From positions 186,001-250,000 of the forward strand of contig CAKSUM010000002.1 of assembly GCA_934501535.1 (NCBI GenBank): a stretch of 64,000 nucleotides of DNA. Direction: 5' to 3'. This stretch comes from an uncultured Clostridia bacterium (lineage in GTDB: Bacteria; Bacillota; Clostridia; UBA1381). The stretch's first letter is position 1; every line of letters begins with the position of its first letter. Positions 23,252 to 32,847 of the stretch are shown piece after piece. Below the pieces are notes generated by a model that saw nothing but the letters and a program-made list of their open reading frames with translations, did not search any database and was not told the DNA's origin. The translations under genes and the position numbers were made by a program.

Positions 23252-25345
23252 TTAAAAATCAAAAACCGCACGTCCGTTTTCAAGCTTAAGCTGAGCCGAA
23301 AATTTATTCCCGGTGCGCTTGGAAACAAATCCGTCAATTTTTGCGGTTTTTCCCTCCGACAGCAGCCTGCGGACATTATTAATCGAGATTGTTCTGCCGA
23401 GGATAACGTTGCTGACAGTGAATTTGCAGCCGTCTTTGTATCCCGTGCAGCCGTAGCCGAAACGGGTTCGCACAACATCGCGTCCGCACAGCGGACACTT
23501 GCCGGCAATATCGCCTATAAATCCGTCATCACTGTCTGTTTCCGGCGGCTGATTTGTGCGGACAAACACCGCCGATATTTCTTTTTGTGCGAGCGCTACG
23601 CTGTCGGCAATCTGCATTTCGCCGCGGAATACTTTTTTTAATGATTTTCCGAGCTCCGCCGTTTTGTATTTATCCATGCTGATATTCATTCGCGAAAGCG
23701 ACTCAATCAGAAATTCGCCTCCGGGAAGCAGGTAGTACACATCTTTTTTCAGCTGAATATATCCGCTTTTGACGGCATTGTCGATAATGCCGGTGCGCGT
23801 TGCCTCGGTGCCCAGCTCCAGACCCTCGAATACGGCGCGGTATTCTTCCGCGTCATCATCGGTTTCTATATTTTGCTTGTCCTCGCGAAACGGATTTTTC
23901 AGGTAATTATTCAGCGTTTCGATGGTGTAATGCTTGGGCGGCGAAGTTTCTTTTTCGCAAGGTTTAAAATCAGTGTTTATTTCATCTCCGATTTCAAGGG
24001 GCGGCAGAATTTTGTCTTTTTTTGTGTAGTCATCATATTTTGTCCAGCCCTTTTGCACGATTACCGTGCCTTTCAATGTAAATTCCTCGCGGTCGCCGAC
24101 CTTTATTTTTATTTCATTTTTTTCGGCAATGCAGTCCTCACTGCAGAATACGGCGGCAAAACGCCGCATGACGGTACTGTAAACGCGGTATTCGTCCTCG
24201 GAGAGAGCGTCCTTGGACGGGATTTTGTATGTAGGCGTAAGCGCCGAGTGCGACTCGATTTTGCTGTCGTCAAAGATGGTTTTGCCGGACTTGAAAATCA
24301 CCGGATACCCCAGCTTTGCAACCTCTGCGATAATCTGCTTTATCTTGTCCTGTTCGGCTTTGGCAAGATATTCGGAATTTGTTCTGGGGTATGTGACATA
24401 ACCTTTTTCATAAAGCCCTTGCAGTATTTTCAGACTTTCCTCCATCGGCATCTTATATTTCTTGCCGAGCACATTCTGCAGCTTGGTAAGTGAAAAAAGT
24501 TTTCCCGGCTTTAGTGTGTCTTTCTTCTTTTTTTTGGAGATTACTACTGCTTTTTCCGAATTATATTCATCACAGAGTTTCTGCGCTTTTGCAAGCTCGT
24601 TCCTGCCGAATTTTTCCTTGCTGACAAGCTCGATTTCCTCACCTTTGGTTTCTGCTTTGCTTGTAATAGTATAATAAATTTCCGGCTTAAAATTGCGTAT
24701 TGACATATCGCGGTCATATATCGCCTTAACAATGGGCACGATAACGCGCCCGACGCGCAGCAGCGTGCCGGTTTTTAATGTGGCAAAGCGCGTAAGGTTT
24801 ACGCCGTAAAGCCAGTCGATATACGTGCGCGCAAAGCCCTCGTTTGCAAGATTTTGATATTCCGATTCATCTTTCATTTCCGAAAGCGCCTTATTTATCG
24901 TTTGCGGTGTCTGGTCGGGCAGCCACAAGCGCTTGAAGGGTTTTTCGGGAACTTCTGATTTTTCCACGCATATGCGTATTATAATTTCACCCTCGCGGTC
25001 CGAGTCGCCGGCATTTACAATAGTGTCGACGTCATCGCGGCAGCAGAGAGTTTTTATTGTTTCAAATTGAGTTTTTATGCCCGGGTCGGCTGACTTGCCG
25101 CGTCCGTGCTTCAGCGTGAATTTAAATTCTGCGGGAAAGCAGGGAATATTTTTCATCGTCCATCTTCCGTCCGGATTGGGGTTATAGTCCTCGATATCGG
25201 CAAGCGAAAACAAATGCCCGAATGCCCATGTTACTATATATTTTTCGTTGTAAAGAAAACCGGAGGATTTTTTCATTTTTCCTATTGCGGAGGCAATATT
25301 CCGCGCAAGGCTTGGTTTTTCTGCAATGATTAATATAATCTTAAT
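23252..25345 (-). CDS. topB: DNA topoisomerase III, probable AUU start
   Basis: Type IA topoisomerase (about 697 aa). Motifs: active-site Glu-Lys in LIIAEKPSLARN, the TOPRIM acidic DSDREGE, the catalytic Tyr in VTYPRTNSEYL, and a C-terminal zinc-finger-like CPLCGRD...CTGYKDGC. The first ATG in frame is at 25276, but a start there would delete the AEKPS active site. The reading frame continues upstream without ATG, GTG or TTG to ATT at 25345, 3 bp after AAAAAAGGAG; ATT AAG then matches the Met-Lys start of relatives. I therefore place the start at this AUU, or possibly at the ATT 6 nt further on. Follows the VanW gene on the minus strand. Confidence 0.85.
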   Translation of the reverse strand: MKIILIIAEKPSLARNIASAIGKMKKSSGFLYNEKYIVTWAFGHLFSLADIEDYNPNPDGRWTMKNIPCFPAEFKFTLKHGRGKSADPGIKTQFETIKTLCCRDDVDTIVNAGDSDREGEIIIRICVEKSEVPEKPFKRLWLPDQTPQTINKALSEMKDESEYQNLANEGFARTYIDWLYGVNLTRFATLKTGTLLRVGRVIVPIVKAIYDRDMSIRNFKPEIYYTITSKAETKGEEIELVSKEKFGRNELAKAQKLCDEYNSEKAVVISKKKKKDTLKPGKLFSLTKLQNVLGKKYKMPMEESLKILQGLYEKGYVTYPRTNSEYLAKAEQDKIKQIIAEVAKLGYPVIFKSGKTIFDDSKIESHSALTPTYKIPSKDALSEDEYRVYSTVMRRFAAVFCSEDCIAEKNEIKIKVGDREEFTLKGTVIVQKGWTKYDDYTKKDKILPPLEIGDEINTDFKPCEKETSPPKHYTIETLNNYLKNPFREDKQNIETDDDAEEYRAVFEGLELGTEATRTGIIDNAVKSGYIQLKKDVYYLLPGGEFLIESLSRMNISMDKYKTAELGKSLKKVFRGEMQIADSVALAQKEISAVFVRTNQPPETDSDDGFIGDIAGKCPLCGRDVVRTRFGYGCTGYKDGCKFTVSNVILGRTISINNVRRLLSEGKTAKIDGFVSKRTGNKFSAQLKLENGRAVFDF

Positions 25346-25358
25346 CGACTCCTTTTTT

Positions 25359-27011
25359 CTATTCCGCCGGCGCTGCCGATGCGGCAGGTGCCGTCGGTGC
25401 GGTTTCCGGCTGCGCCGTTACGTGAGGCACAAGAGTCGGCATCGGAGTCGGTACGGCAGAGCCGACCGCCACTTTCGACGGAACTGATTTATACACGCTT
25501 CTGCCCATCTTTTCCGACTTGGTTTCGACACCGTTTTCATACACCGTTCGGATTGTTTCCACGGTATAGCCTGTTTTTCCGGCAGACAGAACTTTTTTGC
25601 TGCCGGTCATAAGTGACGGATCGGACACCTCCTCCACCTTCGGCGCTTTTGTTTCTATAACATTATTTGTGATTTTAACTTTCTTTTCGGCATCGGGCTT
25701 TGTTCCCGCAACCGAAACAGAAACCCTGCCGGCGGCAGCCGACGCAAGAATTTTAACCGGGTAGGCGGTATTGTTTTTAAACTGAAAATCAATGCTGCCG
25801 TAAGCCACGGTCGCGTCCTGACCCTTGGGAACATATGCGACCGTCAGAGAGTGATTTCTTCTGGTGACGATTTGCAGGTCGGCGTACAAAACGGCGCAGT
25901 AAAGCGTACTGCTTACCTGGCACACGCCTCCGCCGATGCCCTGTACGGTTTCGCCGTTTTCAAATACCGGGGCGTCAAGAAAGCCGTTTGCGCGTGTGCG
26001 CTCGCCGACAACCTTATTATAGGAAAAATCTTCGCCGGGCGCTAAAATTGTGCCGTTTATCTTGCTTGCGGCAAGCTCGACGTTTTTGCAGCGGTTCTTG
26101 ACCGAAGTTGAATACTGCGTCGAATACTCGCCGAGCGTATGATTGAAAAGCTTGCCGTTAAGCGATGCAAGGGTAACCTCCGGTGTCAGTGTAACAACCT
26201 TTAAAGTGATTGTTTCGCCGTTTTTCAGACGTTCAAGCTGTGTCCCGGCTTCGATTTTGTCAATCTGACGCCCGTTTTGTTCGGCGAACATCTGCACGCT
26301 GCCGCCGGTGATTTCATAGCGTGCGTCAACCGGTGCGATGTACACGGCGTCATACAGAGAGTCTATGTCCGGAACCGGAGGCTCGCTTTTTTCAAATTCC
26401 GCCGAAACGGTGAAATTGTCATGCGCCGCCGCGTCAAGAACGGCATTGCGCACCTTGGAAACATCGCGGCTCTGACCGGGTTTTCCGCGCGATACATTGA
26501 CGTAATCGCCGTTAAAATCAAGAATATAGTTTTGCAGCTCGCCGTTTTGCTCCGCACCGAAATTGTATAAAAGCTCATCAAGCCTGCCTGTGTCGGCGTC
26601 ACATTCAAAAGGCAAATCGGTGTGTGAAAAATATAGCTGTATGCGCTTTATCACGCGTTCGGCAGCATTTCCCGTCCGGGACAGCTCATATGCCTTTTTT
26701 GCGGTTTCCTCCGCATTGTGCGCAAGCTGTATATCCTCTGCCGAAAATGATGTCTGCGCACCCTCGGGCGTACGCACAGTTATAATCTGTCCCTCGGGTA
26801 TTTTATCCTCCGACAGAATACGTATCGCGTCTTGGGTGCTTTTGCCGCCGATATAAGTTCCGTTAACGCTTATTCCTTTTGCGATTTTATTGCCTGTTTG
26901 TATTGCGGCGGCATAGAATATTACAAGCAGCAAAATAACAGCCGCGGCGGCAATTATGATTTTTGCCGCGGTTGTGTTTAAAAATCCGGTTTTGGTTTTA
27001 TTGTTTTCCAT
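25359..27011 (-). CDS. VanW/YoaR-type membrane-anchored cell-wall protein with G5 domain
   Basis: 550 aa. One N-terminal transmembrane helix (IIIAAAAVILLLVIFYAAA, about residues 18-36), then a peptidoglycan-binding-4-type region, a VanW domain (TILAPGEDFSYNKVVGERT; GIGGGVCQVSSTLYCAV) and a G5-like domain (YTVETIRTVYENGVETKSEK), ending in a Pro/Ala/Thr-rich tail. Extracellular. Despite the name there is no link to glycopeptide resistance here. Start: ATG at 27011, or an overlapping GTG at 27020 that shares GTGA with the upstream stop. Confidence 0.87.
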   Translation of the reverse strand: MENNKTKTGFLNTTAAKIIIAAAAVILLLVIFYAAAIQTGNKIAKGISVNGTYIGGKSTQDAIRILSEDKIPEGQIITVRTPEGAQTSFSAEDIQLAHNAEETAKKAYELSRTGNAAERVIKRIQLYFSHTDLPFECDADTGRLDELLYNFGAEQNGELQNYILDFNGDYVNVSRGKPGQSRDVSKVRNAVLDAAAHDNFTVSAEFEKSEPPVPDIDSLYDAVYIAPVDARYEITGGSVQMFAEQNGRQIDKIEAGTQLERLKNGETITLKVVTLTPEVTLASLNGKLFNHTLGEYSTQYSTSVKNRCKNVELAASKINGTILAPGEDFSYNKVVGERTRANGFLDAPVFENGETVQGIGGGVCQVSSTLYCAVLYADLQIVTRRNHSLTVAYVPKGQDATVAYGSIDFQFKNNTAYPVKILASAAAGRVSVSVAGTKPDAEKKVKITNNVIETKAPKVEEVSDPSLMTGSKKVLSAGKTGYTVETIRTVYENGVETKSEKMGRSVYKSVPSKVAVGSAVPTPMPTLVPHVTAQPETAPTAPAASAAPAE

Positions 27012-27016
27012 ATGCC

Positions 27017-27538
27017 TCACTCTTTAAAAAATCCTTTGTATTCGTCAATATATTCGGAATACTTGTTCATGTATTCCTTAATTTCTGCATTTTTCATCAA
27101 TAAAATAAATGTTTTTTTTATGTTATTTATGAATTTTTTGTCAAACTGCTCCAATTTCAGTTCGGTCGAGAGAGGACAGACCGATTTTGCGCGCGGGTCT
27201 ATGATTATTTCGAGCCGTCCGTCACTGCCTACATAGGGCGTGAGCGGAAAAATCCGGCATGCGAGCGGCCGCTGATAGCGGTCGCATTCGCCGCGGCAGA
27301 AAAGTATAGGCACGTGTTTAGTTTTGCCGCCGTACTCATATGTGAAATCCGAGGTTTCCGTGCTGCACCAGTCCGGATTTAAAAGGCGGTAAACGCTTTC
27401 CTCACCCGGGAAAAGATACATGCCGCAGTCATCGCCGCGGCAGCAGGCACGGCGGCAAAGCTCGCCGCAGTCGGTGGGCAGCGGTGTGGAATTGTCGAAC
27501 AGTCTGTAAAGCTGCAGATAAATATATGTAATTTTCAT
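27017..27538 (-). CDS. YkgJ-type cysteine-cluster protein
   Basis: 173 aa. Cysteine-rich: CGELCRRACCRGDDC near the N-terminus, CSTE in the middle, CRGECDRYQRPLACRIFP later, and a lone CPLS. This resembles the CxxxCxxCC clusters of YkgJ-family proteins thought to bind zinc or iron-sulfur; function is unproven. ATG 27538 follows GAAAGGATTATGAA; the longer frame has no ribosome binding site. Overlaps or abuts the VanW gene, so it forms a minus-strand unit with VanW and topB. Confidence 0.78.
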   Translation of the reverse strand: MKITYIYLQLYRLFDNSTPLPTDCGELCRRACCRGDDCGMYLFPGEESVYRLLNPDWCSTETSDFTYEYGGKTKHVPILFCRGECDRYQRPLACRIFPLTPYVGSDGRLEIIIDPRAKSVCPLSTELKLEQFDKKFINNIKKTFILLMKNAEIKEYMNKYSEYIDEYKGFFKE

Positions 27539-27756
27539 TTCATAATCCTTTCGGTAAAGGGTAACGGGAAAAACATGCGGCGTCTTTTGACAGCCTCCGG
27601 ATAACGCGTATGAGCATACGCCGCATTGCGCAAAGCCTGTCCCGCACATTTTTCATGCACTGATTTGTCCGCTCTCCGGCGGAGAAATAAATATTAATGC
27701 AAATATATGAATATTTTAACACAAATCTCCCATAAATACAATAGTGTAAGTTAAAT

Positions 27757-27785
27757 TTGACAAAATTCTATTAATATTGTATAAT
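27757..27785 (+). promoter_or_regulatory. Sigma-A promoter for the topoisomerase pair
   Basis: Consensus TTGACA (27757-27762), 17-bp spacer, TATAAT (27780-27785), 41 bp before the start codon at 27827. Confidence 0.82.
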
Positions 27786-27826
27786 AAAAGATATGTGAAA
27801 TTTTGATTTTGAGAAAGGATAGCATT

Positions 27827-29839
27827 ATGCCAAAGAAAAAGGAAGAATACGGTAATCAGAGCATAACCAGCTTAAAGGGCGCAGACCGTGTACGCAAGCG
27901 TCCGGCGGTTATATTCGGCTCGGACGGACTTGAAGGCTGTGAACATTCCTTCTTTGAAATTCTGTCCAATTCGATTGACGAGGCAAGAGAGGGATACGGC
28001 AATATTATAGAAATAACCCGTTTTGCCGACGGCAGCATAGAAGTGCGCGACCATGGCCGCGGTATACCGCTTGACTACAACGAAAAGGAACAGAGATATA
28101 ACTGGGAGCTTGTTTTCTGCGAGCTTTATGCCGGCGGAAAATACAACAATAACAGCGGCGGTATGTATGAATACAGTCTGGGTCTTAACGGACTGGGCGC
28201 GTGCGCCACGCAATATTCTTCGGAATATATGGACGTGGAGGTTGTGCGCGACAAGACAAAATATACGTTGCATTTTGAAAAAGGCGAAAATATAGGCGGA
28301 CTTACGAAAACGCCGGTGTCATCAGCGAAAACGGGGTCGGTGACAAAATGGCGCCCCGACCGCGAGGTTTTTACCGATATTGACATACCGATTGAATTTT
28401 ACAAGGATACCCTGCAAAAACAGGCGATGACGAATGCCGGGATACGTTTTGTTCTTTACAACGAAACGGAGGAGGGTACCGAGCTTTTTGAATATTACTA
28501 CGAAAACGGCATAGTTGACTACCTGAAAGAAACGGTGGGCGAAAACAGCTTCACCATGCCGGAGGTGTGGGAGGCGGAACGCGTAGGCCGCGACCGTGAG
28601 GACAAGCCGGAATACAAGGTTAAAATGCAGATTGCATTTTGTTTTTCGCAGTCGGTGAACCTTTTGGAATATTACCATAATTCCAGCTGGCTGGAGCATG
28701 GCGGTTCGCCCGACAAGGCGGTAAAAAATGCGTTCGTCTATGCGATTGACCAATACATGAAGCAAAACGGAAAGTACAACAAAAACGAAAGCAAAATCAA
28801 CTTTACCGATATAGCCGACTGTCTGGCGCTTGTGATTAATTCTTTTTCGACGCAGACAAGCTACGAAAATCAGACTAAAAAGGCAATCAACAATAAGTTT
28901 ATACAGGAGGCGATGACCGAATTTTTGCGGCATCAGCTCGAAGTGTATTTTATTGAAAACAAGAATGACGCGGAAAAGATTGCAAATCAGGTGCTTGTGA
29001 ACAAGCGCAGCCGCGAAAATGCGGAAAAGGTGCGCATCGATACCAAGAGAAAGCTTACCGGCACCATGGACATTACAAACCGCGTGGAAAAATTCGTTGA
29101 CTGCCGAAGCAAGGATATTTCAAAACGCGAGGTTTATATAGTGGAGGGCGACTCGGCACTCGGCTCGTGCAAGCTTGCGCGTGACCCGTCTTTTCAGGCA
29201 ATCATGCCTATACGCGGTAAAATCCTGAACTGCCTTAAAGCGGACTACGGCAAGATTTTCAAAAGCGACGTTATTCTTGATTTGGTTAAGGTTCTCGGCT
29301 GCGGAATTGAGATAAAGTCCAAGCACGTCAAGGGCGTGGAGGAGTTTAACATCGACAATCTGCGCTGGGACAAGGTTATAATCTGCACCGATGCGGACGT
29401 GGACGGATTTCAGATACGCACGCTCGTGCTGACCATGATTTATCGGCTCATGCCCACTCTTATCGATATGGGTAAGGTATATATTGCAGAGTCGCCGCTT
29501 TATGAAATAACTGTTGAAAAAACAAAAAGAAAGGGCGAAAAGCTCTTTGCATACACCGACGGCGACAAGGAGAAAATTCTGTCGCAGCTTGAAAGCGAGG
29601 GCATTGCGCGCACCGATACCGACATAAAGCGCAGCAAGGGTCTGGGCGAAAATCAGCCGGAAATGATGAGCCTTACCACCATGCACCCGGCGACAAGACG
29701 GCTTATCCGCGTAACAGCGGAAAACGTTGAACGCACGGCGCAGGTTTTTGACATACTTCTGGGCGACAAGCTGCAGGAACGCAAGGAGCATATTGCTCAA
29801 AACGGGCATTTATATATGGAAATGCTCGATATTAGCTGA
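27827..29839 (+). CDS. parE: Type IIA topoisomerase subunit B (ParE/GyrB-like, divergent)
   Basis: 670 aa. GHKL ATPase residues are kept: E44 and N48 in EILSNSIDEA, D75 in RDHGRGIP. The ATP lid region is unusual (GLNGLGACATQYSS, where gyrase has a GLHGVGAS-type loop). The TOPRIM domain has VEGDSALGSCKLARD and CTDADVDGFQIRTL, both unlike standard GyrB (EGDSAGGS; DADVDGSHIRT). ATG 27827 follows GAAAGGATAGCATT. Sits 14 bp before the A subunit. Whether it works as topoisomerase IV or gyrase is not decided by sequence; the symbol is my best guess. Confidence 0.88.
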   Translation: MPKKKEEYGNQSITSLKGADRVRKRPAVIFGSDGLEGCEHSFFEILSNSIDEAREGYGNIIEITRFADGSIEVRDHGRGIPLDYNEKEQRYNWELVFCELYAGGKYNNNSGGMYEYSLGLNGLGACATQYSSEYMDVEVVRDKTKYTLHFEKGENIGGLTKTPVSSAKTGSVTKWRPDREVFTDIDIPIEFYKDTLQKQAMTNAGIRFVLYNETEEGTELFEYYYENGIVDYLKETVGENSFTMPEVWEAERVGRDREDKPEYKVKMQIAFCFSQSVNLLEYYHNSSWLEHGGSPDKAVKNAFVYAIDQYMKQNGKYNKNESKINFTDIADCLALVINSFSTQTSYENQTKKAINNKFIQEAMTEFLRHQLEVYFIENKNDAEKIANQVLVNKRSRENAEKVRIDTKRKLTGTMDITNRVEKFVDCRSKDISKREVYIVEGDSALGSCKLARDPSFQAIMPIRGKILNCLKADYGKIFKSDVILDLVKVLGCGIEIKSKHVKGVEEFNIDNLRWDKVIICTDADVDGFQIRTLVLTMIYRLMPTLIDMGKVYIAESPLYEITVEKTKRKGEKLFAYTDGDKEKILSQLESEGIARTDTDIKRSKGLGENQPEMMSLTTMHPATRRLIRVTAENVERTAQVFDILLGDKLQERKEHIAQNGHLYMEMLDIS

Positions 29840-29853
29840 GGGAGGCGCGGAAA

Positions 29854-32064
29854 ATGGCGAGAAAAAAGAAAACAACCGAAGAAGAATATATTCCGGCGCC
29901 CATAAGCGAGCAGCTTATAACAGAAACGCTGGAAACCAACTACATGCCGTACGCCATGAGCGTAATTGTTTCGCGTGCAATCCCGGAGATTGACGGACTT
30001 AAGCCGGCGCACCGCAAGCTTTTGTATACAATGTATAAAATGGGGCTTTTGGGCGGAAAGCTGACAAAGTCGGCAAACGTTGTCGGGCAGACGATGAAGC
30101 TGAATCCGCACGGCGACAGCGCGATATATGAAACCATGGTGCGCCTGACGCGCGGCAACGAGGCGCTTTTGCATCCGCTTATCGAGTCGCAGGGAAACTT
30201 TGGTAAACAGTATTCGCGCGATATGGCATATGCCGCGTCGCGTTATACCGAGGTGCGGCTTGACCCGATTTGTCAGGAATTTTTCGGCGATATAAACAAG
30301 AACACGGTGAAGTTTGTAGATAACTATGACGGTGAACTGAAAGAGCCGACGCTGCTGCCGGTGGCGTTTCCGAACATACTCGTAAATCCGAATCAGGGCA
30401 TCGCGGTCGGCATGGCGAGCAATATATGCTCGTTCAATCTGCGTGAGGTCTGCAATGCCGCGATTGCGTACATGAAGAACCCGGACTGCGATATTATGGA
30501 GTACATGCCGGCGCCTGATTTTCCGCTCGGAGCGGAACTGCTTTATGACAAGGCGCAGATGCGCTCGATTTACGAAACGGGCAGAGGCAGCTTTAAAATG
30601 CGCGCGGTTTATGATTATGACAAGGCGAACAACTGCATTGAAATAAAGGCAATTCCGTACACCACAACGGTTGAGGCAATTCTTTCAAAAATCATGGAGC
30701 TTGTCAAGGCGAACAAGCTTAAGGAAATTTCGGACGCGCGCGATGAAACGGGACTGCAGGGCTTTAAGCTGACGCTTGACTTAAAGCGCGGCACCGACCC
30801 GGACGCGCTTATGCTGAAACTTTACAAGCTCACGCCGCTCGAGGACAGTTTTGCCTGCAATTTCAATCTGCTGATTGACAATGTGCCGATGGTTCTCGGT
30901 GTGCGCCGGATTTTGGACGAATGGATAAAATTCCGTTCGGGCTGCATCAAAAATTCACTGAGGTTTGATATTGATAAAAAGTCGGAAAAGCTGCATTTGC
31001 TGACCGGTCTTAAAAAAATTCTGCTCGATATTGACAAGGCGGTGTCAATAATCCGTCATACCGAAAAGGAGGCGGATGTTGTACCCAACCTGATGTCGGG
31101 ATTCGGTATTGACAAGGTTCAGGCGGAGTACATTGCAGAAATCAAGCTGCGTAATCTTAATAAGGAATATATTTTAAACCGCACAGCGGAGATTGAGCGG
31201 CTGCTGGAGGAAATAGACGAGCTGAACAGAATTTTGAGCAGCGACAAAGAGGTTAAAAAGCTTATTTCCAAGCAGCTGACCGAAATTGCCAAAAAATACG
31301 GCAGGGACAGAAAGACCGTCCTGACGGAAAGCGGTGAGGCGGAGGAATACAATGCCGATGACTTTATTGACGATTATCCGCTGACGCTGTTTGTCACGCG
31401 TGACGGATACGCGAAAAAGGTTTCTGCGGTATCGCTGCGCTCGACAACCTCCGAGCATAAGCTGAAAGAAAATGATGAGGTTGCGCAGACTATTGAAACA
31501 ACCAACAAGTGCGAAATAATGTTCTTTACGGATAAATGCACGGTTTACAAAGCGCATCTTTATGATATTCCGGACGGCAAGGTAAGCAGTCTGGGCGAGT
31601 ATCTGCCAAGCCTTTTGGGGCTTGATGACGGCGAAAGGATAATTTACACCGTTTTGTGCGGAGATTATTCGGGATATATGCTGTTTGCGTTTGCCAACGG
31701 AAAAATGGCGAAGGTAGAATTGAAAAATTACGAAACCAAGTCGAACAGAAAGCGACTCGTAAACGCATATTCCGACAAATCGGAAATCCGCGGCATAATG
31801 TATCTTGCGGAGGATACGGAAATTGTGTGCTTTACCGACAATAACAAGGTTCTTGCGGTTGACACGGCAAATATTCCGCTTAAATCGACCAAATCCACGC
31901 AGGGAGTGCAGGTGATGAAGCTGACCAAAAAAGGCGCGTCGCTTGTGAAAACGGTGCTTGCGGCGGAGAGCGGACTTGAGGACGTGAAGCATTACCGCAC
32001 GAAGAATATCCCGGCGGCAGGCTCATTCCTGCGCAAGGATGATTCGCAGATTTCGATGTTCTGA
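29854..32064 (+). CDS. parC: Type IIA topoisomerase subunit A (ParC/GyrA-like, divergent)
   Basis: 736 aa; breaks and rejoins DNA with the B subunit. Catalytic Arg130-Tyr131 in AASRYTEVRL; quinolone-region segment HGDSAIYETMVRLT (87-100); SVIVSRAIPEIDGLKPAHRK near the N-terminus. The C-terminal ~230 residues look like a reduced beta-pinwheel with several [F/V]TxD repeats (LFVTRDGYAKKV, MFFTDKCTVY, VCFTDNNKVLAV). I do not see a GyrA-box, which favours topoisomerase IV over gyrase. Preceded by GGGAGGCGCGGAAA. Confidence 0.9.
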   Translation: MARKKKTTEEEYIPAPISEQLITETLETNYMPYAMSVIVSRAIPEIDGLKPAHRKLLYTMYKMGLLGGKLTKSANVVGQTMKLNPHGDSAIYETMVRLTRGNEALLHPLIESQGNFGKQYSRDMAYAASRYTEVRLDPICQEFFGDINKNTVKFVDNYDGELKEPTLLPVAFPNILVNPNQGIAVGMASNICSFNLREVCNAAIAYMKNPDCDIMEYMPAPDFPLGAELLYDKAQMRSIYETGRGSFKMRAVYDYDKANNCIEIKAIPYTTTVEAILSKIMELVKANKLKEISDARDETGLQGFKLTLDLKRGTDPDALMLKLYKLTPLEDSFACNFNLLIDNVPMVLGVRRILDEWIKFRSGCIKNSLRFDIDKKSEKLHLLTGLKKILLDIDKAVSIIRHTEKEADVVPNLMSGFGIDKVQAEYIAEIKLRNLNKEYILNRTAEIERLLEEIDELNRILSSDKEVKKLISKQLTEIAKKYGRDRKTVLTESGEAEEYNADDFIDDYPLTLFVTRDGYAKKVSAVSLRSTTSEHKLKENDEVAQTIETTNKCEIMFFTDKCTVYKAHLYDIPDGKVSSLGEYLPSLLGLDDGERIIYTVLCGDYSGYMLFAFANGKMAKVELKNYETKSNRKRLVNAYSDKSEIRGIMYLAEDTEIVCFTDNNKVLAVDTANIPLKSTKSTQGVQVMKLTKKGASLVKTVLAAESGLEDVKHYRTKNIPAAGSFLRKDDSQISMF

Positions 32065-32103
32065 TAAAAAAACCGCCTGTTTTCGGGCGGAAGGGAGTAT
32101 ATT

Positions 32104-32847
32104 ATGGATAAGGTAAATATTTTGGGGGTCAATGTAGATAAGGTGACGCATGACGAGGCGGTGGACAAAGTTATGTCCATGCTCGGCGAAAACGGAAATC
32201 ATGCTGTTTTTACGCCCAATTCGGAAATTATTCTGGCGGCGTATCATGACCCGGAATTTTGTGCGCTGCTTAATTCCGCGGAGCTTTTGACGGCCGACGG
32301 AATAGGCGTTGTTTATGCGTCGCGGATTTTGAAAAATCCCGTGCCGGAGCGTGTTGCCGGATATGACGTCGCATGCGGCGTGATTGACAAAATAGCGCAG
32401 ACGGGTCACAGACTGTATATGTTCGGCGGAAAACCCGGCGTTGCGGAAAAGGCAAAGGAAAATCTTGCGGCAAAATATCCGTTCCTTAACATTGTGGGCA
32501 TGCACAACGGATATTTCGGCCCCGAGGAGGTTGACGGAATTGTTGAGGACATCAACAACAGCGGAGCGGATTTGCTGTTTGTGTGCCTCGGTGCGCCGAC
32601 GCAGGAAAAATGGATTTGCGCAAACCGCGACAGGCTGAACTGTCATGTTATGATGGGTATAGGCGGAAGTCTTGACGTATTTGCCGGCACGGCAGAACGT
32701 GCGCCGGAATTTTGGTGTAAATACGGACTGGAATGGCTGTACAGGCTGATAAAAGAGCCGTGGCGGTTCAAGCGCATGATGGCGCTGCCGAAATTCGGTT
32801 TTACGGTTCTGTTCAAGGGAAAGAGATATAAGAAAGGGCAAAACTGA
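32104..32847 (+). CDS. WecG/TagA/CpsF-family glycosyltransferase
   Basis: 247 aa. Family members move a sugar (ManNAc in TagA) from a UDP donor to an undecaprenyl-diphosphate-linked GlcNAc, an early step in teichoic acid or polysaccharide synthesis at the membrane. Hallmarks: NSEIILAAYHDPEF, LLTADGIGVVYASR (with the catalytic Asp), MFGGKPGVAEKAKENL, GAPTQEKWI and the C-terminal PEFWCKYGLEWLYRLIKEP. AAGGGAGTATATT precedes the ATG. Overlaps the next gene by 1 bp (TGATG). Confidence 0.92.
   Translation: MDKVNILGVNVDKVTHDEAVDKVMSMLGENGNHAVFTPNSEIILAAYHDPEFCALLNSAELLTADGIGVVYASRILKNPVPERVAGYDVACGVIDKIAQTGHRLYMFGGKPGVAEKAKENLAAKYPFLNIVGMHNGYFGPEEVDGIVEDINNSGADLLFVCLGAPTQEKWICANRDRLNCHVMMGIGGSLDVFAGTAERAPEFWCKYGLEWLYRLIKEPWRFKRMMALPKFGFTVLFKGKRYKKGQN

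Noticed and set aside
25359..27011. VanW name as a vancomycin resistance gene
   Set aside because: No vanHAX, vanR or vanS genes are nearby, and VanW/G5 proteins are common wall proteins in Firmicutes.
32072..32089. CCGCC/GGGCGG hairpin after parC as a plus-strand terminator
   Set aside because: No T-run follows on the plus strand and the glycosyltransferase start is 15 bp on, so it more likely allows read-through; only the minus strand has a T-run.
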